A DNA stretch of 39,477 nucleotides from an uncultured Oscillospiraceae bacterium (GCA_944386995.1 CALXDF010000096.1:1-39477); one strand, 5' to 3'; positions 21,664-30,174 are shown, numbered from the stretch's first letter. Notes: a model not told the origin generated them from the sequence alone. A program made the numbers and translations.

Positions 21664-23664
21664 GTGCAAGAATGGTTGGAAAGCGGACTGCTGATTGCAG
21701 TAGCGGTTCTGGCTGCGATTTTGCAGTTCATTGGAGCGCGGCCTGCTGCGGGCATGACCAGAAAGCAGAAGGTCATGCTGTGGCGGATTTTTGCCGCTGC
21801 GGTGCTGCTGCTGACGCTTCAAATGATTGGCACAGCTGCTTTTGACCGCCTGGGGAGCGCAGGGCGCTGGGCCCGCCTGGCAGCATTCCTGGTGGATTAC
21901 CTGGTGATCGGCTATGACATCCTGCGAAAAGCCTTCAAGGGGATCCGCAACGGACAGGTATTTGATGAGAACTTCCTCATGGCGGTGGCGACTCTGGGGG
22001 CTCTGGCTCTGGCGGTGTACGAGAATGGCGACTACCTGGAGGCCATTGCGGTGATGCTGTTCTATCAGGTGGGCGAGTGGTTCCAGTCCTACGCTGTAGG
22101 CAAGAGCCGCCGGAATATTTCCGATCTGATGGACATCCGTCCCGACTATGCCAATGTTGAACGGGGGGGCGTACTGGAGCAGGTAGACCCGGACGAGGTG
22201 GAGGTTGGCACCGTTATCGTGGTGCAGCCCGGCGAGAAGGTTCCCATCGACGGCACAGTGGTGGAAGGAACGTCCACCTTGAACACTGCCGCCCTAACCG
22301 GCGAGAGCCTGCCCCGTGAAGTTCAGACCGGGGACGAGATCATCTCCGGCTGCATCAACATGACAGGCGTGCTCCACATCCGTACAACCAGAGAATTCGG
22401 TGAGTCCACGGTCTCCAAGATCCTGGATCTGGTGGAGAACGCCTCCTCCCGCAAATCCAGATCGGAGGATTTTATCTCCCGGTTTGCCAAGATCTATACC
22501 CCCGCTGTGTGCTGTGCCGCTCTGGCCCTAGCTGTGCTGCCGCCCCTGGTGCGGGTGTTTGGCCTAGGACTGGATGCCGGGTGGGAGACCTGGATTTATC
22601 GGGCTCTCACCTTCCTGGTAGCCAGCTGTCCATGCGCGCTGGTGATCTCCATTCCGCTGAGCTTCTTTGCCGGCATCGGCGGGGCCAGCAAAGCCGGCAT
22701 ACTGGTGAAGGGCTCCAACTATTTGGAGACCCTGTCCCAGACAAGGATTGTGGTGTTTGACAAGACCGGAACACTGACCCAGGGCGTTTTTGAGGTTAAC
22801 GGGATCCACCACAGCCGGATGGAGAACGAAAAACTGGTGGAATATGCGGCCCTGGCGGAGAGCGCATCCTCGCATCCCATCAGCAAGAGCCTTCAGCGGG
22901 CTTACGGCAAGGAGATCGACCGGTCCCGGGTGTCTGAGATCCGGGAGATCAGCGGCAACGGTGTTACCGCTGTGGTGGACGGCCGCGCGGTGGCTGCCGG
23001 CAACGATAAGCTCATGGATCATTTGGGCATCCCCTATATTTCCTGTCACAGCGTGGGTACGATTATCCACATGGCCATTGACGGGGAATATGCCGGCCAC
23101 ATTGTGATCTCCGACGTTGTCAAGCCCTGTGCCAAAGAGGCGGTTCAGGCCTTGAAGGCGGCGGGGGTTCACAAGACAGTGATGCTCACCGGTGACAGCG
23201 GAAAAGTGGCCGACCAGGTAGCCTCCGCCCTCGGAATCGACCAGGTGTACAGCCAGCTGCTTCCTGCCGGCAAGGTGGAAAAGGTGGAGGAACTGATTCG
23301 GCAAAAGCCGGAAAAAGCAAGGCTGGCCTTTGTGGGAGACGGAATTAACGATGCACCGGTTCTGCGCCGGGCAGACATCGGAATTGCCATGGGGGCCATG
23401 GGATCTGACGCCGCCATCGAAGCTGCCGACGTGGTGCTGATGGATGACGACCCCATGAAAATCTCCAAGGCCATCAAAATCTCCCGAAAATGCCTGCGAA
23501 TCGTCTACCAGAACATTGTGGTGGCCATCGGCGTCAAGCTGATCTGTCTGGCGCTGGTTGCGCTGGGGTTTGCCAACATGTGGCTGGCGGTGTTTGCTGA
23601 TGTGGGCGTGATGATCCTCGCCGTTCTCAATGCCATCCGCGCGCTGTTCGTGCAGAAGTTGTAA
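21664..23664 (+). CDS. P1B-2 type Zn/Cd/Pb-transporting ATPase without HMA domain
   Basis: A 666-residue metal efflux ATPase. Motifs: TGESLPR, the membrane CPC (Cys322-Pro-Cys324, in ASCPCALVISIPLSF, the form typical of ZntA/CadA), phosphorylation site DKTGTLTQG (Asp366), SSHPISKS, and GDGINDAPVLRRADIGIAMG. The last helix has ADVGVMILAVLNAIRAL, with the acidic residue that marks the P1B-2 Zn/Cd/Pb group. Two extra N-terminal helices precede the core, and no HMA domain is present; that domain is encoded separately just upstream. GTG at 21664 follows GGGAGGGATC. An ArsR-type sensor diverges from the pair. Confidence 0.95.
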   Translation: MQEWLESGLLIAVAVLAAILQFIGARPAAGMTRKQKVMLWRIFAAAVLLLTLQMIGTAAFDRLGSAGRWARLAAFLVDYLVIGYDILRKAFKGIRNGQVFDENFLMAVATLGALALAVYENGDYLEAIAVMLFYQVGEWFQSYAVGKSRRNISDLMDIRPDYANVERGGVLEQVDPDEVEVGTVIVVQPGEKVPIDGTVVEGTSTLNTAALTGESLPREVQTGDEIISGCINMTGVLHIRTTREFGESTVSKILDLVENASSRKSRSEDFISRFAKIYTPAVCCAALALAVLPPLVRVFGLGLDAGWETWIYRALTFLVASCPCALVISIPLSFFAGIGGASKAGILVKGSNYLETLSQTRIVVFDKTGTLTQGVFEVNGIHHSRMENEKLVEYAALAESASSHPISKSLQRAYGKEIDRSRVSEIREISGNGVTAVVDGRAVAAGNDKLMDHLGIPYISCHSVGTIIHMAIDGEYAGHIVISDVVKPCAKEAVQALKAAGVHKTVMLTGDSGKVADQVASALGIDQVYSQLLPAGKVEKVEELIRQKPEKARLAFVGDGINDAPVLRRADIGIAMGAMGSDAAIEAADVVLMDDDPMKISKAIKISRKCLRIVYQNIVVAIGVKLICLALVALGFANMWLAVFADVGVMILAVLNAIRALFVQKL

Positions 23665-23670
23665 ACACGC

Positions 23671-23709
23671 GGCGCGGCGGGCGGATGCATCGCATCCGCC
23701 CGCCGCGCC
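23671..23709. terminator. 18-bp perfect GC hairpin after the Zn/Cd ATPase
   Basis: GGCGCGGCGGGCGGATGC pairs fully with the complement across a 3-base loop (ATC). There is no U tract directly after; a second small stem CTGCCG/CGGCAG (about 23716-23737) is followed by GCGGATTTTTC and may complete termination. Confidence 0.65.
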
Positions 23710-23837
23710 TGCATTCTGCCGGAATAGCTGCGGCAGGCGGATTTTTCTCTTGGGGTGCTTGCCAGACGCAGGAAAGTAATTTACAATATTTCCGGAGGGG
23801 AAAGTCCTCAAAACAGAGAATAGGAAGTGTTGCAGCG

Positions 23838-25028
23838 ATGGGCTATGATTTTACCACGCTGGTGTCCCGCAGGAACACCGGCTCCACCAAATGGAACGCC
23901 ATGTATACTGATAATCCCAATGTGCCGGAGGATGTGGTTCCGCTGTCTGTGGCGGACATGGAGCTGAAAAATCCGCCGCAGATTGGCCGGGGGCTGGCAG
24001 AGTATCTCCAGTCGGCGATCCTGGGCTATACCGACCCGACAGACCGGTTCTATGACGCGGTGAGGCGTTGGCAGAAGCGGCGCAACGGATGGGAAATCCA
24101 GCGGGAATGGATTGTAGATTATCCCGGCGTGGTGCCTGCGTTTTTCCACTTGACCAAGTTTTTAACCCAGCCGGGGGATGGGGTCATCCTGCTGACGCCG
24201 GTGTATTACCCCTTCTACGAGGCGGTGCGCAACTGCGGGCGTACTTTGACGGAGAGTGCGCTGCTCTACCAGGGGGGAACGTACGCCATTGACTTCGACG
24301 ATCTGGAGGCCAAGGCCAGGGATCCCAAAAACAAGCTCCTGCTTTTCTGCAGCCCCCACAATCCGGTGGGCCGTCTCTGGACGGAGGAGGAGCTGCGCCG
24401 GGTGGGGCAGATCTGCCTGGAAAACGGCGTGCGGATCATCTCCGATGAGATCCACTCGGACCTGATCCTGACCAGGGAGCGCCATCACATCCCCATGGCC
24501 TCCCTCTCGGAGGAGCTGGCCCGGATTACCGTGACCTGTGCCGCGCCCAGCAAAACATTCAACCTGGCGGGTATGATTACCTCTTATCTGGTGATTCCCG
24601 ACGAGGAGATTCGGGCGGTGGTGCTGAAGGGCCGCCGTCAGGAGGGGACTTTTCACTGCAACATTGCCGGATACCGGGCGCTGGAGATTGCCTATGACCA
24701 GTGTGAAGACTGGCTGGAGGAGCTGCTGGAGCTGCTGCGGGCAAACCGGGATCTGGTGGAGAAGTTCTTGGCGGAGAAGATCCCCCAGATCCGCCCCGTT
24801 CCCCTGGAGGCAACCTATCTCCAGTGGCTGGACTGCAGCGGCCTCAACATGACCGGGGAGGAACTGGACCGCTTCATGCGGGATGAAGCCTACTGGTTTA
24901 CCGACCCGGGCGCCATGTTCGGCGCTGCCGCCGCACAGTTCCAGCGGATCAATCTGGCTTGCCCGACTGCGGTGATTCAGGCGGCGCTGGACCGGCTGTA
25001 TGCAGCGCTGGAGCGCCGGAGAGCTTGA
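23838..25028 (+). CDS. MalY/PatB family PLP-dependent C-S lyase (cystathionine beta-lyase type)
   Basis: A 396-residue fold-type I PLP enzyme of the MalY/PatB group, which cleaves the C-S bond of cystathionine or cysteine to give pyruvate, ammonia and a thiol or sulfide. Motifs: WNAMY at the N-terminus, VPLSVADMELKNPPQI (the ADMD-type signature of the group), GVVPAFFHLTKFLTQPGDGVILLTPVYYPF, FCSPHNPVGRLWTEEEL, ISDEIHSDLIL, then the PLP lysine Lys239 in APSKTFNLAGM. ATG at 23838 follows GGAAGTG. No sulfur operon surrounds it; it may recycle cysteine sulfur or contribute hydrogen sulfide. MalY in E. coli also acts as a regulator, which cannot be judged here. Confidence 0.93.
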   Translation: MGYDFTTLVSRRNTGSTKWNAMYTDNPNVPEDVVPLSVADMELKNPPQIGRGLAEYLQSAILGYTDPTDRFYDAVRRWQKRRNGWEIQREWIVDYPGVVPAFFHLTKFLTQPGDGVILLTPVYYPFYEAVRNCGRTLTESALLYQGGTYAIDFDDLEAKARDPKNKLLLFCSPHNPVGRLWTEEELRRVGQICLENGVRIISDEIHSDLILTRERHHIPMASLSEELARITVTCAAPSKTFNLAGMITSYLVIPDEEIRAVVLKGRRQEGTFHCNIAGYRALEIAYDQCEDWLEELLELLRANRDLVEKFLAEKIPQIRPVPLEATYLQWLDCSGLNMTGEELDRFMRDEAYWFTDPGAMFGAAAAQFQRINLACPTAVIQAALDRLYAALERRRA

Positions 25029-25083
25029 TCCTGCTTCCCGGGACGCCGGGGTGCGGCAAATTGTTTGAACGGCTGACGCGCAG

Positions 25084-25120
25084 CGTCCCCGACGGATTTC
25101 CGTCGGGGACGATTGTTTGT
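25084..25120 (+). terminator. rho-independent terminator after the C-S lyase
   Basis: A 13-bp perfect stem (CGTCCCCGACGGA/TCCGTCGGGGACG, 2-base gap, so a slightly larger real loop) is followed by ATTGTTTGT. Confidence 0.8.
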
Positions 25121-25168
25121 GCTCCTGTTATCATCCGGACGATGCGGGTGCCTGGCCGGTAGAAGCGG

Positions 25169-26062
25169 CTAACGGCCGCCCTGACGCAGCGCCCGGAGGG
25201 CCCGGTTGCCCCGGACGGTCATGAAGATTCCCATCCCCAGCACCGACAGACACAGCAGACCGCCGCTGACAGCGGTCATCCGGTGACGGAAGAGCGCATC
25301 CGCTTCACCGCCAAAGGCGGACAGCATAGCGGTTTCCAGCACCAGCATAGAGACCAGGGCGGAGGCCAGCCCCACCGAGCGGGCCGCCGCGAGGACGGGG
25401 CTGTGAAACCGGCGGCAGCGGACGGCCTGGATGATTGCCATGGTCAGGGAGAAAAAGGTGTAGGCGGCCATGGCAATGGTGGTGATAGGGTGGTGGGAGA
25501 CACCGCGCCCATAGCACACGATGTAGAAAGCAATCGTACTCAGCGCAAAGGTTGTTGCTGTCAGAATTATCCCGCACCGGCGGTAGAGAACGTACTCATC
25601 GGCTGGTTTTTGCCCCAGCTGGCCCCGCAGAGCCTGGGAGAGGAGGGGGAAGCGCATGAGAAACAGCAGGGCGTAATAGACAGCCAGGGCACCGTACCAC
25701 AGGGAGCGATGCCAAAAACCCAACCCCGCCTGCAGCAGGGTATAAAGTCCGTTGACCGCCAGAGAGAGCACCAGCGATAGGATGATTCGGAAGCGGACGT
25801 CCTGCAGATAGCGCCGGACCAGGGGCATCCCCAGGGCCAGCTGCCGCAGCTGCCGGAACAGGCGGGGAAGCCGGGCGCAGAAAATGGCCAGGGCATAGGC
25901 GGAGAAGAGATAGGCGGCATAGCGGAGGGGAGGCGGCACCGCCGGTTTGACGAAGACCAGAATCAAAAGGCCCGCCGCCAGCGGACACCCTGCCAGAACA
26001 AAGGGCAGCGGCGGGAACAACAGCCGGAGGCACCGCTGCCGGCACCTGGCCCAGAATGTCAT
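25169..26062 (-). CDS. hypothetical multispanning membrane protein
   Basis: A 297-residue protein with about eight hydrophobic segments, beginning TFWARCRQRCLRLLFPPLPFVLAG and including SLVLSLAVNGLYTLLQAGLGF, LWYGALAVYYALLFLM, TIAFYIVCYGRG and IAMAAYTFFSLTMAIIQAV. Many arginines lie in the connecting loops, as expected for cytoplasmic sides. I do not recognise a family with certainty. The ATG at 26062 is preferred because GGGAGGGG lies 7-8 bases upstream; the ATG at 26068 abuts that site. It is a single-gene unit convergent with the C-S lyase. Confidence 0.75.
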   Translation of the reverse strand: MTFWARCRQRCLRLLFPPLPFVLAGCPLAAGLLILVFVKPAVPPPLRYAAYLFSAYALAIFCARLPRLFRQLRQLALGMPLVRRYLQDVRFRIILSLVLSLAVNGLYTLLQAGLGFWHRSLWYGALAVYYALLFLMRFPLLSQALRGQLGQKPADEYVLYRRCGIILTATTFALSTIAFYIVCYGRGVSHHPITTIAMAAYTFFSLTMAIIQAVRCRRFHSPVLAAARSVGLASALVSMLVLETAMLSAFGGEADALFRHRMTAVSGGLLCLSVLGMGIFMTVRGNRALRALRQGGR

Positions 26063-26433
26063 GTGCATCCCCTCCCTGCTTGGTTGTTTTCCTGTTCCAG
26101 GATACCATGGCGGCAGCGGCGCAACAGGAAATTGCAGCACAAGGGTGGGGCAGGGGAGAGCCTCCTCCATGGCGTGCAGCGGCAGGGAAAGCGGCTTTTT
26201 CCGCCGGCGCTCCGGCCGGCGGCCGGGTTATGAAAAGCCGGCTGCAAATCCGCCTGTTCTGCGGGCGGGAAGGGAAAAAAGAGCGCGGAAAAGCAGCCCT
26301 GTCTAAACTGTCAAATTTGACAAAGATATAACGAAGATTTTGTTGAATAATGGGGAGTTGACAAATGAGCTGTCAGATAAGATAATATTTATCGGAAATG
26401 ATAAAACGTTTCATTTTGGAGGAAACGGAATTT
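26063..26433. other. 371-bp gene-free region holding the nucleoside operon control site
   Basis: The left half is GC-rich with a small hairpin (CCGCCGG with CCGGCGG, 26201-26222) and no convincing frame. The right half is AT-rich and carries three palindromes and a promoter for the nucleoside operon, listed next. Confidence 0.6.
26309..26393 (+). promoter_or_regulatory. nucleoside-operon promoter with three palindromes
   Basis: Promoter: TTGACA (26358-26363), 17 bp, GATAAT (26381-26386). Palindromes: the perfect TGTCAAATTTGACA (26309-26322), TGACA-AATGAGC-TGTCA (26359-26375) across the -35, and GATAA-TAT-TTATC (26381-26393) over the -10. The first two share TGTCA/TGACA half-sites, so one regulator could bind both. 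No regulator gene is adjacent. Confidence 0.65.
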
Positions 26434-27390
26434 ATGGAAAACAAACAGATGCCGCTGATCATCGACACGGACCCCGGTATCGACGATGCGGCGTCGATCT
26501 TCTGGGTGCTGGCCAGCGGAAAGTTTGACGTGAAGGCCCTGACCATTACCCACGGGAATGTGGGGGTCGAAAAGTGCGCCGTAAACGCACTGCGCTTGCT
26601 GGAGGCTGCCGGGCGGACGGATATTCCGGTGTACAAGGGGGCGCGCGCGCCGATCCTGCGGCCGCGGATCAGCGCTGAATATGCCCACGGCACAGACGGC
26701 ATGGGGGATTCGGGCATGCCCATGCCCAAGGTTCAGGCGGCAGAGGGCCGTGCAGCCAGCCGGATCGTGGAGATCGCCCGCGCCTCGGACCGGCCGGTAA
26801 CGATCCTGGCCATCGGCCCTATTACCAACGTGGCCATTGCGGTGCTGCTGGAGCCGGATTTGAAGCAGTATGTGGACAAGGTCATCTTTATGGGCGGGGC
26901 AGTCCGTGTGGCTGGAAACTTCACGCCGGTGGCCAGCTTCAATGTGGCGGCGGACCCGGAGGCGGCCCAGATTGTCTATCAGTCCGGCATCCCGGTGGTC
27001 CAGATCGGGCTGGATATCTGCAACCAGTTCTCATTCCGGCCGGCAGATTTTTCCAACCTGGAGAAGGCGGATTCCCCGGTCAACCGCTTTATCTGCCGGA
27101 TGGTGCAGTTCCGCCTGCGGCAGATGGGTGTTACAGACACCGAGTCTGTGGCCCGCAGCGACAGTATTGCTCTGAACGATGTGGCGGCGACCGCCTATCT
27201 GATGAATCCCGATTGGTTCACCACGGAAATGGTGGTGGGCGACGTGGAGACTGCGGGACGCTGCGCCGGGCAGACGGTGCTGGATTTTGCCAACCGGGAC
27301 AACCGGGTGCCCAATGTCTGTTTCGCCTCCGGCGTGGACAGCCAGGCGGCGATCCGGCAGTGGAGCCGGGATCTGTGCGGCGGATTTTAA
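26434..27390 (+). CDS. inosine-uridine-preferring-type nucleoside hydrolase, copy 1
   Basis: A 318-residue member of the nucleoside hydrolase (IUNH) family, which splits the N-glycosidic bond of ribonucleosides to ribose and base. The calcium site motif IIDTDPGIDDA (about 9-19) is intact, as are YAHGTDGMGDSG (His near the active site), ILAIGPITNVA and ASFNVAADPEAA. The C-terminal motif reads Ile-Ala-Leu-Asn248-Asp249, whereas the family usually has His-Asp there; the calcium-binding Asp remains but the His that protonates the base is Asn. ATG at 26434 follows TTTGGAGGAAACG; an in-frame ATG at 26398 lacks a site. First gene of the nucleoside operon. Confidence 0.93.
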   Translation: MENKQMPLIIDTDPGIDDAASIFWVLASGKFDVKALTITHGNVGVEKCAVNALRLLEAAGRTDIPVYKGARAPILRPRISAEYAHGTDGMGDSGMPMPKVQAAEGRAASRIVEIARASDRPVTILAIGPITNVAIAVLLEPDLKQYVDKVIFMGGAVRVAGNFTPVASFNVAADPEAAQIVYQSGIPVVQIGLDICNQFSFRPADFSNLEKADSPVNRFICRMVQFRLRQMGVTDTESVARSDSIALNDVAATAYLMNPDWFTTEMVVGDVETAGRCAGQTVLDFANRDNRVPNVCFASGVDSQAAIRQWSRDLCGGF

Positions 27391-27469
27391 GACGGAGTTT
27401 CTTGCCGGGAAGAATATGAAACGATTTATTATCGACAGATGATCGTTATAGACAAAGGATGTGTTTAGG

Positions 27470-27955
27470 ATGAAAGTGTATATCGCCAACGACCACGGCG
27501 GTGTGGAGCTGAAGAACCGGATCATTCAGGAATTTGCCCCCAAGGGGTACGAGTTTGTGAATCTGGGGACCGATACCACGGACATTGTCCGCTATCCCTA
27601 TTACGCCGAGCAGGTGGCCAAGCATGTGGAGCAGGACCCGGAGAGCCGCGGGATCCTGATCTGCTCCACCGGCATCGGCATGAGCATGGCGGCCAACAAG
27701 TTCAAGGGGATTCGGGCCGCCCTGTGCACCGACGCCTATATGGCCAAGATGACCCGCAAGCACAACAACTCCAATGTCCTCTGCCTGGGCGGCCAGGTCA
27801 CCGGCATCCTGGAGGCCCTGGACATGGTGGAGATCTGGCTCACCACGGAGTTCGAGGGGGGGCGCCACTGCATCTCCCTGGGACTGCTGGACGAGATCGA
27901 GGACAAGCTGCTCCGGGAGCCCCCGGCAGACAGCGTGATGACACCGGGCAAGTAA
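27470..27955 (+). CDS. rpiB: RpiB/LacAB family sugar-phosphate isomerase
   Basis: A 161-residue isomerase of the RpiB/LacA/LacB family. Visible are IANDHGGVELKNRI, the loop NLGTDTTDIVRYPYYAEQVA, the catalytic region GILICSTGIGMSMAANKFKGIRAALCTD (with the active-site Cys and the GxGxS-MAANK phosphate loop) and TRKHNNSNVLCLGGQ. RpiB interconverts ribose-5-phosphate and ribulose-5-phosphate; close relatives act on allose-6-phosphate or galactose-6-phosphate. Its place between two nucleoside hydrolases argues for ribose use. It is some 12 residues longer than E. coli RpiB, with a C-terminal tail. ATG at 27470 follows AAAGGAT by about 10 bases. Confidence 0.9.
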   Translation: MKVYIANDHGGVELKNRIIQEFAPKGYEFVNLGTDTTDIVRYPYYAEQVAKHVEQDPESRGILICSTGIGMSMAANKFKGIRAALCTDAYMAKMTRKHNNSNVLCLGGQVTGILEALDMVEIWLTTEFEGGRHCISLGLLDEIEDKLLREPPADSVMTPGK

Positions 27956-27968
27956 ACGGAGGAGCATG

Positions 27969-28940
27969 ATGGAGAAGAGATTGCCTCCTGTGATCATTGA
28001 TACGGACCCCGGCATTGACGATGCTGCCGCCATCTTCTGGGTGCTGGCCAGCGGGAAGTTCGATGTCAAGGCACTGACCATCGCCAACGGGAACATCGGC
28101 CTGGACGGCTGCGTCACCAACGCCCTGCGGGTGCTGGAGGTGGCCGGACGGACGGAGATCCCTGTGTACCGGGGGGCCTACCGGCCCATTATGAAACCGC
28201 CCATGGATGCCTCCTGGGTCCATGGACAGGACGGGCTGGGCGACGCAGGGCTCCCCATGCCCACGGCCAAGGAGGCCCCGGGCTATGGCCCGGCGGAGAT
28301 GGCCCGCATCGTCCGGGAATCCCCGGAGCCGGTGACGATCCTGTCCCTGGCGCCGCTGACCAATGTGGCGCTGGCGATCCTGCTGGACCCGGAGATGAAG
28401 AAAAATGTCAAAGAGATCCTGTTCATGGGCGGTGCGGTGAATGTCATCGGCAATGATACCCCCGTGGCCAGCTTTAACGCTGCGGTAGACCCGGAGGCCA
28501 CCCACATTGTCTACCACTCCGGCATCCCCGTGGTGCAGTTGGGACTGGACATCTGCGACCAGTTCACCGAGACGGACGCGGACTTTGAGCGCCTGCGGGA
28601 CGAGGGCGGCGCCATCGGCCGGTACCTCTATGATATGACCCGGGCCTGGCGGCAGCGGGACAGCATGCGCCGTTACTCCCGGTGGTACAAGACCCGGGAG
28701 GACGGCATCGGCATGAACGACGTGGCCGCCACGGCCTATCTCATTAACCCGGACTGGTTCACCTGTGAGGATGTGGCCTGCGACATTCAGCTGGGCGGCA
28801 TCAGCGCGGGCCAGACCGTTGTGGATTTCCGGGGCTGGTGGAAGAAGGAGCCCAACGTCCGTTTCGCTTATGCGGTGGACGGTCGGGCGGCGGTGGAACA
28901 GTGGATGACGGACCTCATCCGCTGCGACCACCGGCAGTAA
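27969..28940 (+). CDS. inosine-uridine-preferring-type nucleoside hydrolase, copy 2
   Basis: A 323-residue paralogue of the hydrolase two genes upstream; the first 60 residues differ at only about ten places (IIDTDPGIDDAAAIFWVLASG). It keeps WVHGQDGLGDAG, ILSLAPLTNVA, ASFNAAVDPEAT and the calcium Asp, and again has Asn250-Asp251 in GIGMNDVAATAYL, where the family normally has His-Asp. It differs from copy 1 mainly in an insertion-prone segment with several Arg and Tyr residues (about 220-245, MTRAWRQRDSMRRYSRWYKT), which may change base specificity. The ATG at 27969 follows GGAGGAGC by 6; an ATG at 27966 is possible. Confidence 0.93.
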   Translation: MEKRLPPVIIDTDPGIDDAAAIFWVLASGKFDVKALTIANGNIGLDGCVTNALRVLEVAGRTEIPVYRGAYRPIMKPPMDASWVHGQDGLGDAGLPMPTAKEAPGYGPAEMARIVRESPEPVTILSLAPLTNVALAILLDPEMKKNVKEILFMGGAVNVIGNDTPVASFNAAVDPEATHIVYHSGIPVVQLGLDICDQFTETDADFERLRDEGGAIGRYLYDMTRAWRQRDSMRRYSRWYKTREDGIGMNDVAATAYLINPDWFTCEDVACDIQLGGISAGQTVVDFRGWWKKEPNVRFAYAVDGRAAVEQWMTDLIRCDHRQ

Positions 28941-28990
28941 ACGCCTATTCACCCAATTGGGTTTAGGAATAATCAAAAAGGAGAGTATGT

Positions 28991-30112
28991 ATGAAAAAGA
29001 AGTTATTTGCACTTGTGGCCATGCTGCTGACCCTGTGCATGGTGCTGACTGCCTGCGGCGGCAATAACGCCGGCAGCGGGAACAACACTGCCGCCGACAA
29101 CAGCGGCAGCAACAATGCCGGCGGCACCACCGACGAGGGCGGCGCTGATACCGTCCGGTTTGCCGTGATCTTCGGCGTGGGCGGCCTGGGCGACCAGGGC
29201 TACAACGACGAGGTCAACGAGGGCTGCCAGATGGCTGTGGAGCAGCTGGGCGTGGAGTACGACTACAGCGAGCCCACCGACATTTCCGACTTTGAGACCA
29301 TGCTGCGCGGCTATGCCGACGATGGGATCTACGACACGATCATGGTGATCTCCTCCGAGATGGTGGACGCCCTGACCATGGTGGCCGCCGACTATCCCGA
29401 CCAGAAGTTCACTTGCATCGACTCCTCCGTGGAGGGCTTCGACAACATCCACTGCCTGACTGCCAGCCACCCCGAGCAGCATTTCCTGTCCGGCGTTCTG
29501 GCGGGCCTGGCTACCCAGGACGACCGCTTTGCCCTGAGCAACGCTGACAACACCCTGGGCTTCTGCATCGCCATGGATACCCCCACCTCCAATGCCCAGG
29601 CCGCCGGTTTCCTGGCCGGCGCCAAGTACATCAACCCCGACGTGGAGATTCTGACCTCCTACATCGGCGGCTACAACGATCCCTCCACCGCCAAGGAGCT
29701 GGCTACCACCATGTATGAGCGCGGCGCGGACATCGTCTCCACCAACTCCGGCTCCTCCGCCCTGGGTGTGTTCAACGCCGCCGAGGAGCAGGACAAGTAC
29801 GTGATCGGCACCTCTCTGGCCATGGTGGACGGCGACCACAGCCTGTGCACCTCCATGAAGTATGTGCAGCAGATGGTGCTTGCCGAGTGCCAGGCCCTGC
29901 TGGACGGCACCTGGGGCGCCCGCACGGATGTCTACGGTATCAAGGACGGTGTGTGTGACTATTCCCTGGAGGGTGTGAACACCGAGATCCCCCAGGACAT
30001 CATTGATCAGCTGGATGAGATCAAGGCTCTGATCTCCGAGGGTACCCTGGTGCTGCCCACCGAGATTGACGCGGTGGACGCCTGGGTGGCGGAGAACAGC
30101 CCCGCAGCCTGA
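28991..30112 (+). CDS. BMP family nucleoside-binding lipoprotein of an ABC importer
   Basis: A 373-residue lipoprotein: signal peptide MKKKLFALVAMLLTLCMVLTACGG with lipobox LTAC (Cys22), a low-complexity Gly/Asn/Ser/Thr linker, then the BMP (Med/PnrA) fold: VRFAVIFGVGGLGDQGYNDEVNEGCQ, TIMVISSEMVDAL, PDQKFTCIDSSVEGFDNIHCLTASHPEQHFLSGVLAG, then NNSG-type sugar-pocket elements. PnrA-like BMP proteins bind purine nucleosides outside the membrane and hand them to a NupPQ-type permease, as the genes downstream encode. ATG at 28991 follows AAAAAGGAGAG. A 15-bp hairpin follows the stop, as often seen after binding-protein genes. Confidence 0.94.
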   Translation: MKKKLFALVAMLLTLCMVLTACGGNNAGSGNNTAADNSGSNNAGGTTDEGGADTVRFAVIFGVGGLGDQGYNDEVNEGCQMAVEQLGVEYDYSEPTDISDFETMLRGYADDGIYDTIMVISSEMVDALTMVAADYPDQKFTCIDSSVEGFDNIHCLTASHPEQHFLSGVLAGLATQDDRFALSNADNTLGFCIAMDTPTSNAQAAGFLAGAKYINPDVEILTSYIGGYNDPSTAKELATTMYERGADIVSTNSGSSALGVFNAAEEQDKYVIGTSLAMVDGDHSLCTSMKYVQQMVLAECQALLDGTWGARTDVYGIKDGVCDYSLEGVNTEIPQDIIDQLDEIKALISEGTLVLPTEIDAVDAWVAENSPAA

Positions 30113-30132
30113 GCAATATCATTTGATGCCAT

Positions 30133-30167
30133 GCAGCACCCGTCTGCTCCCGGCAGACGGGTGCTGC
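30133..30167 (+). other. 15-bp stem-loop after the binding-protein gene
   Basis: GCAGCACCCGTCTGC pairs perfectly with GCAGACGGGTGCTGC across TCCCG. There is no U tract. Such hairpins after binding-protein genes commonly protect the upstream mRNA and raise binding protein over permease. Confidence 0.8.
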
Positions 30168-30174
30168 GCCAAAA

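Noticed and set aside
26056..26331. Plus-strand frame of 91 codons before the nucleoside operon
   Set aside because: Low-complexity Ala/Gly composition, no ribosome site, and it runs into the operon's control palindromes.
26280..26434. A purine riboswitch ahead of the nucleoside operon
   Set aside because: I looked for the conserved purine-aptamer core and found no such sequence; the region holds DNA palindromes instead.
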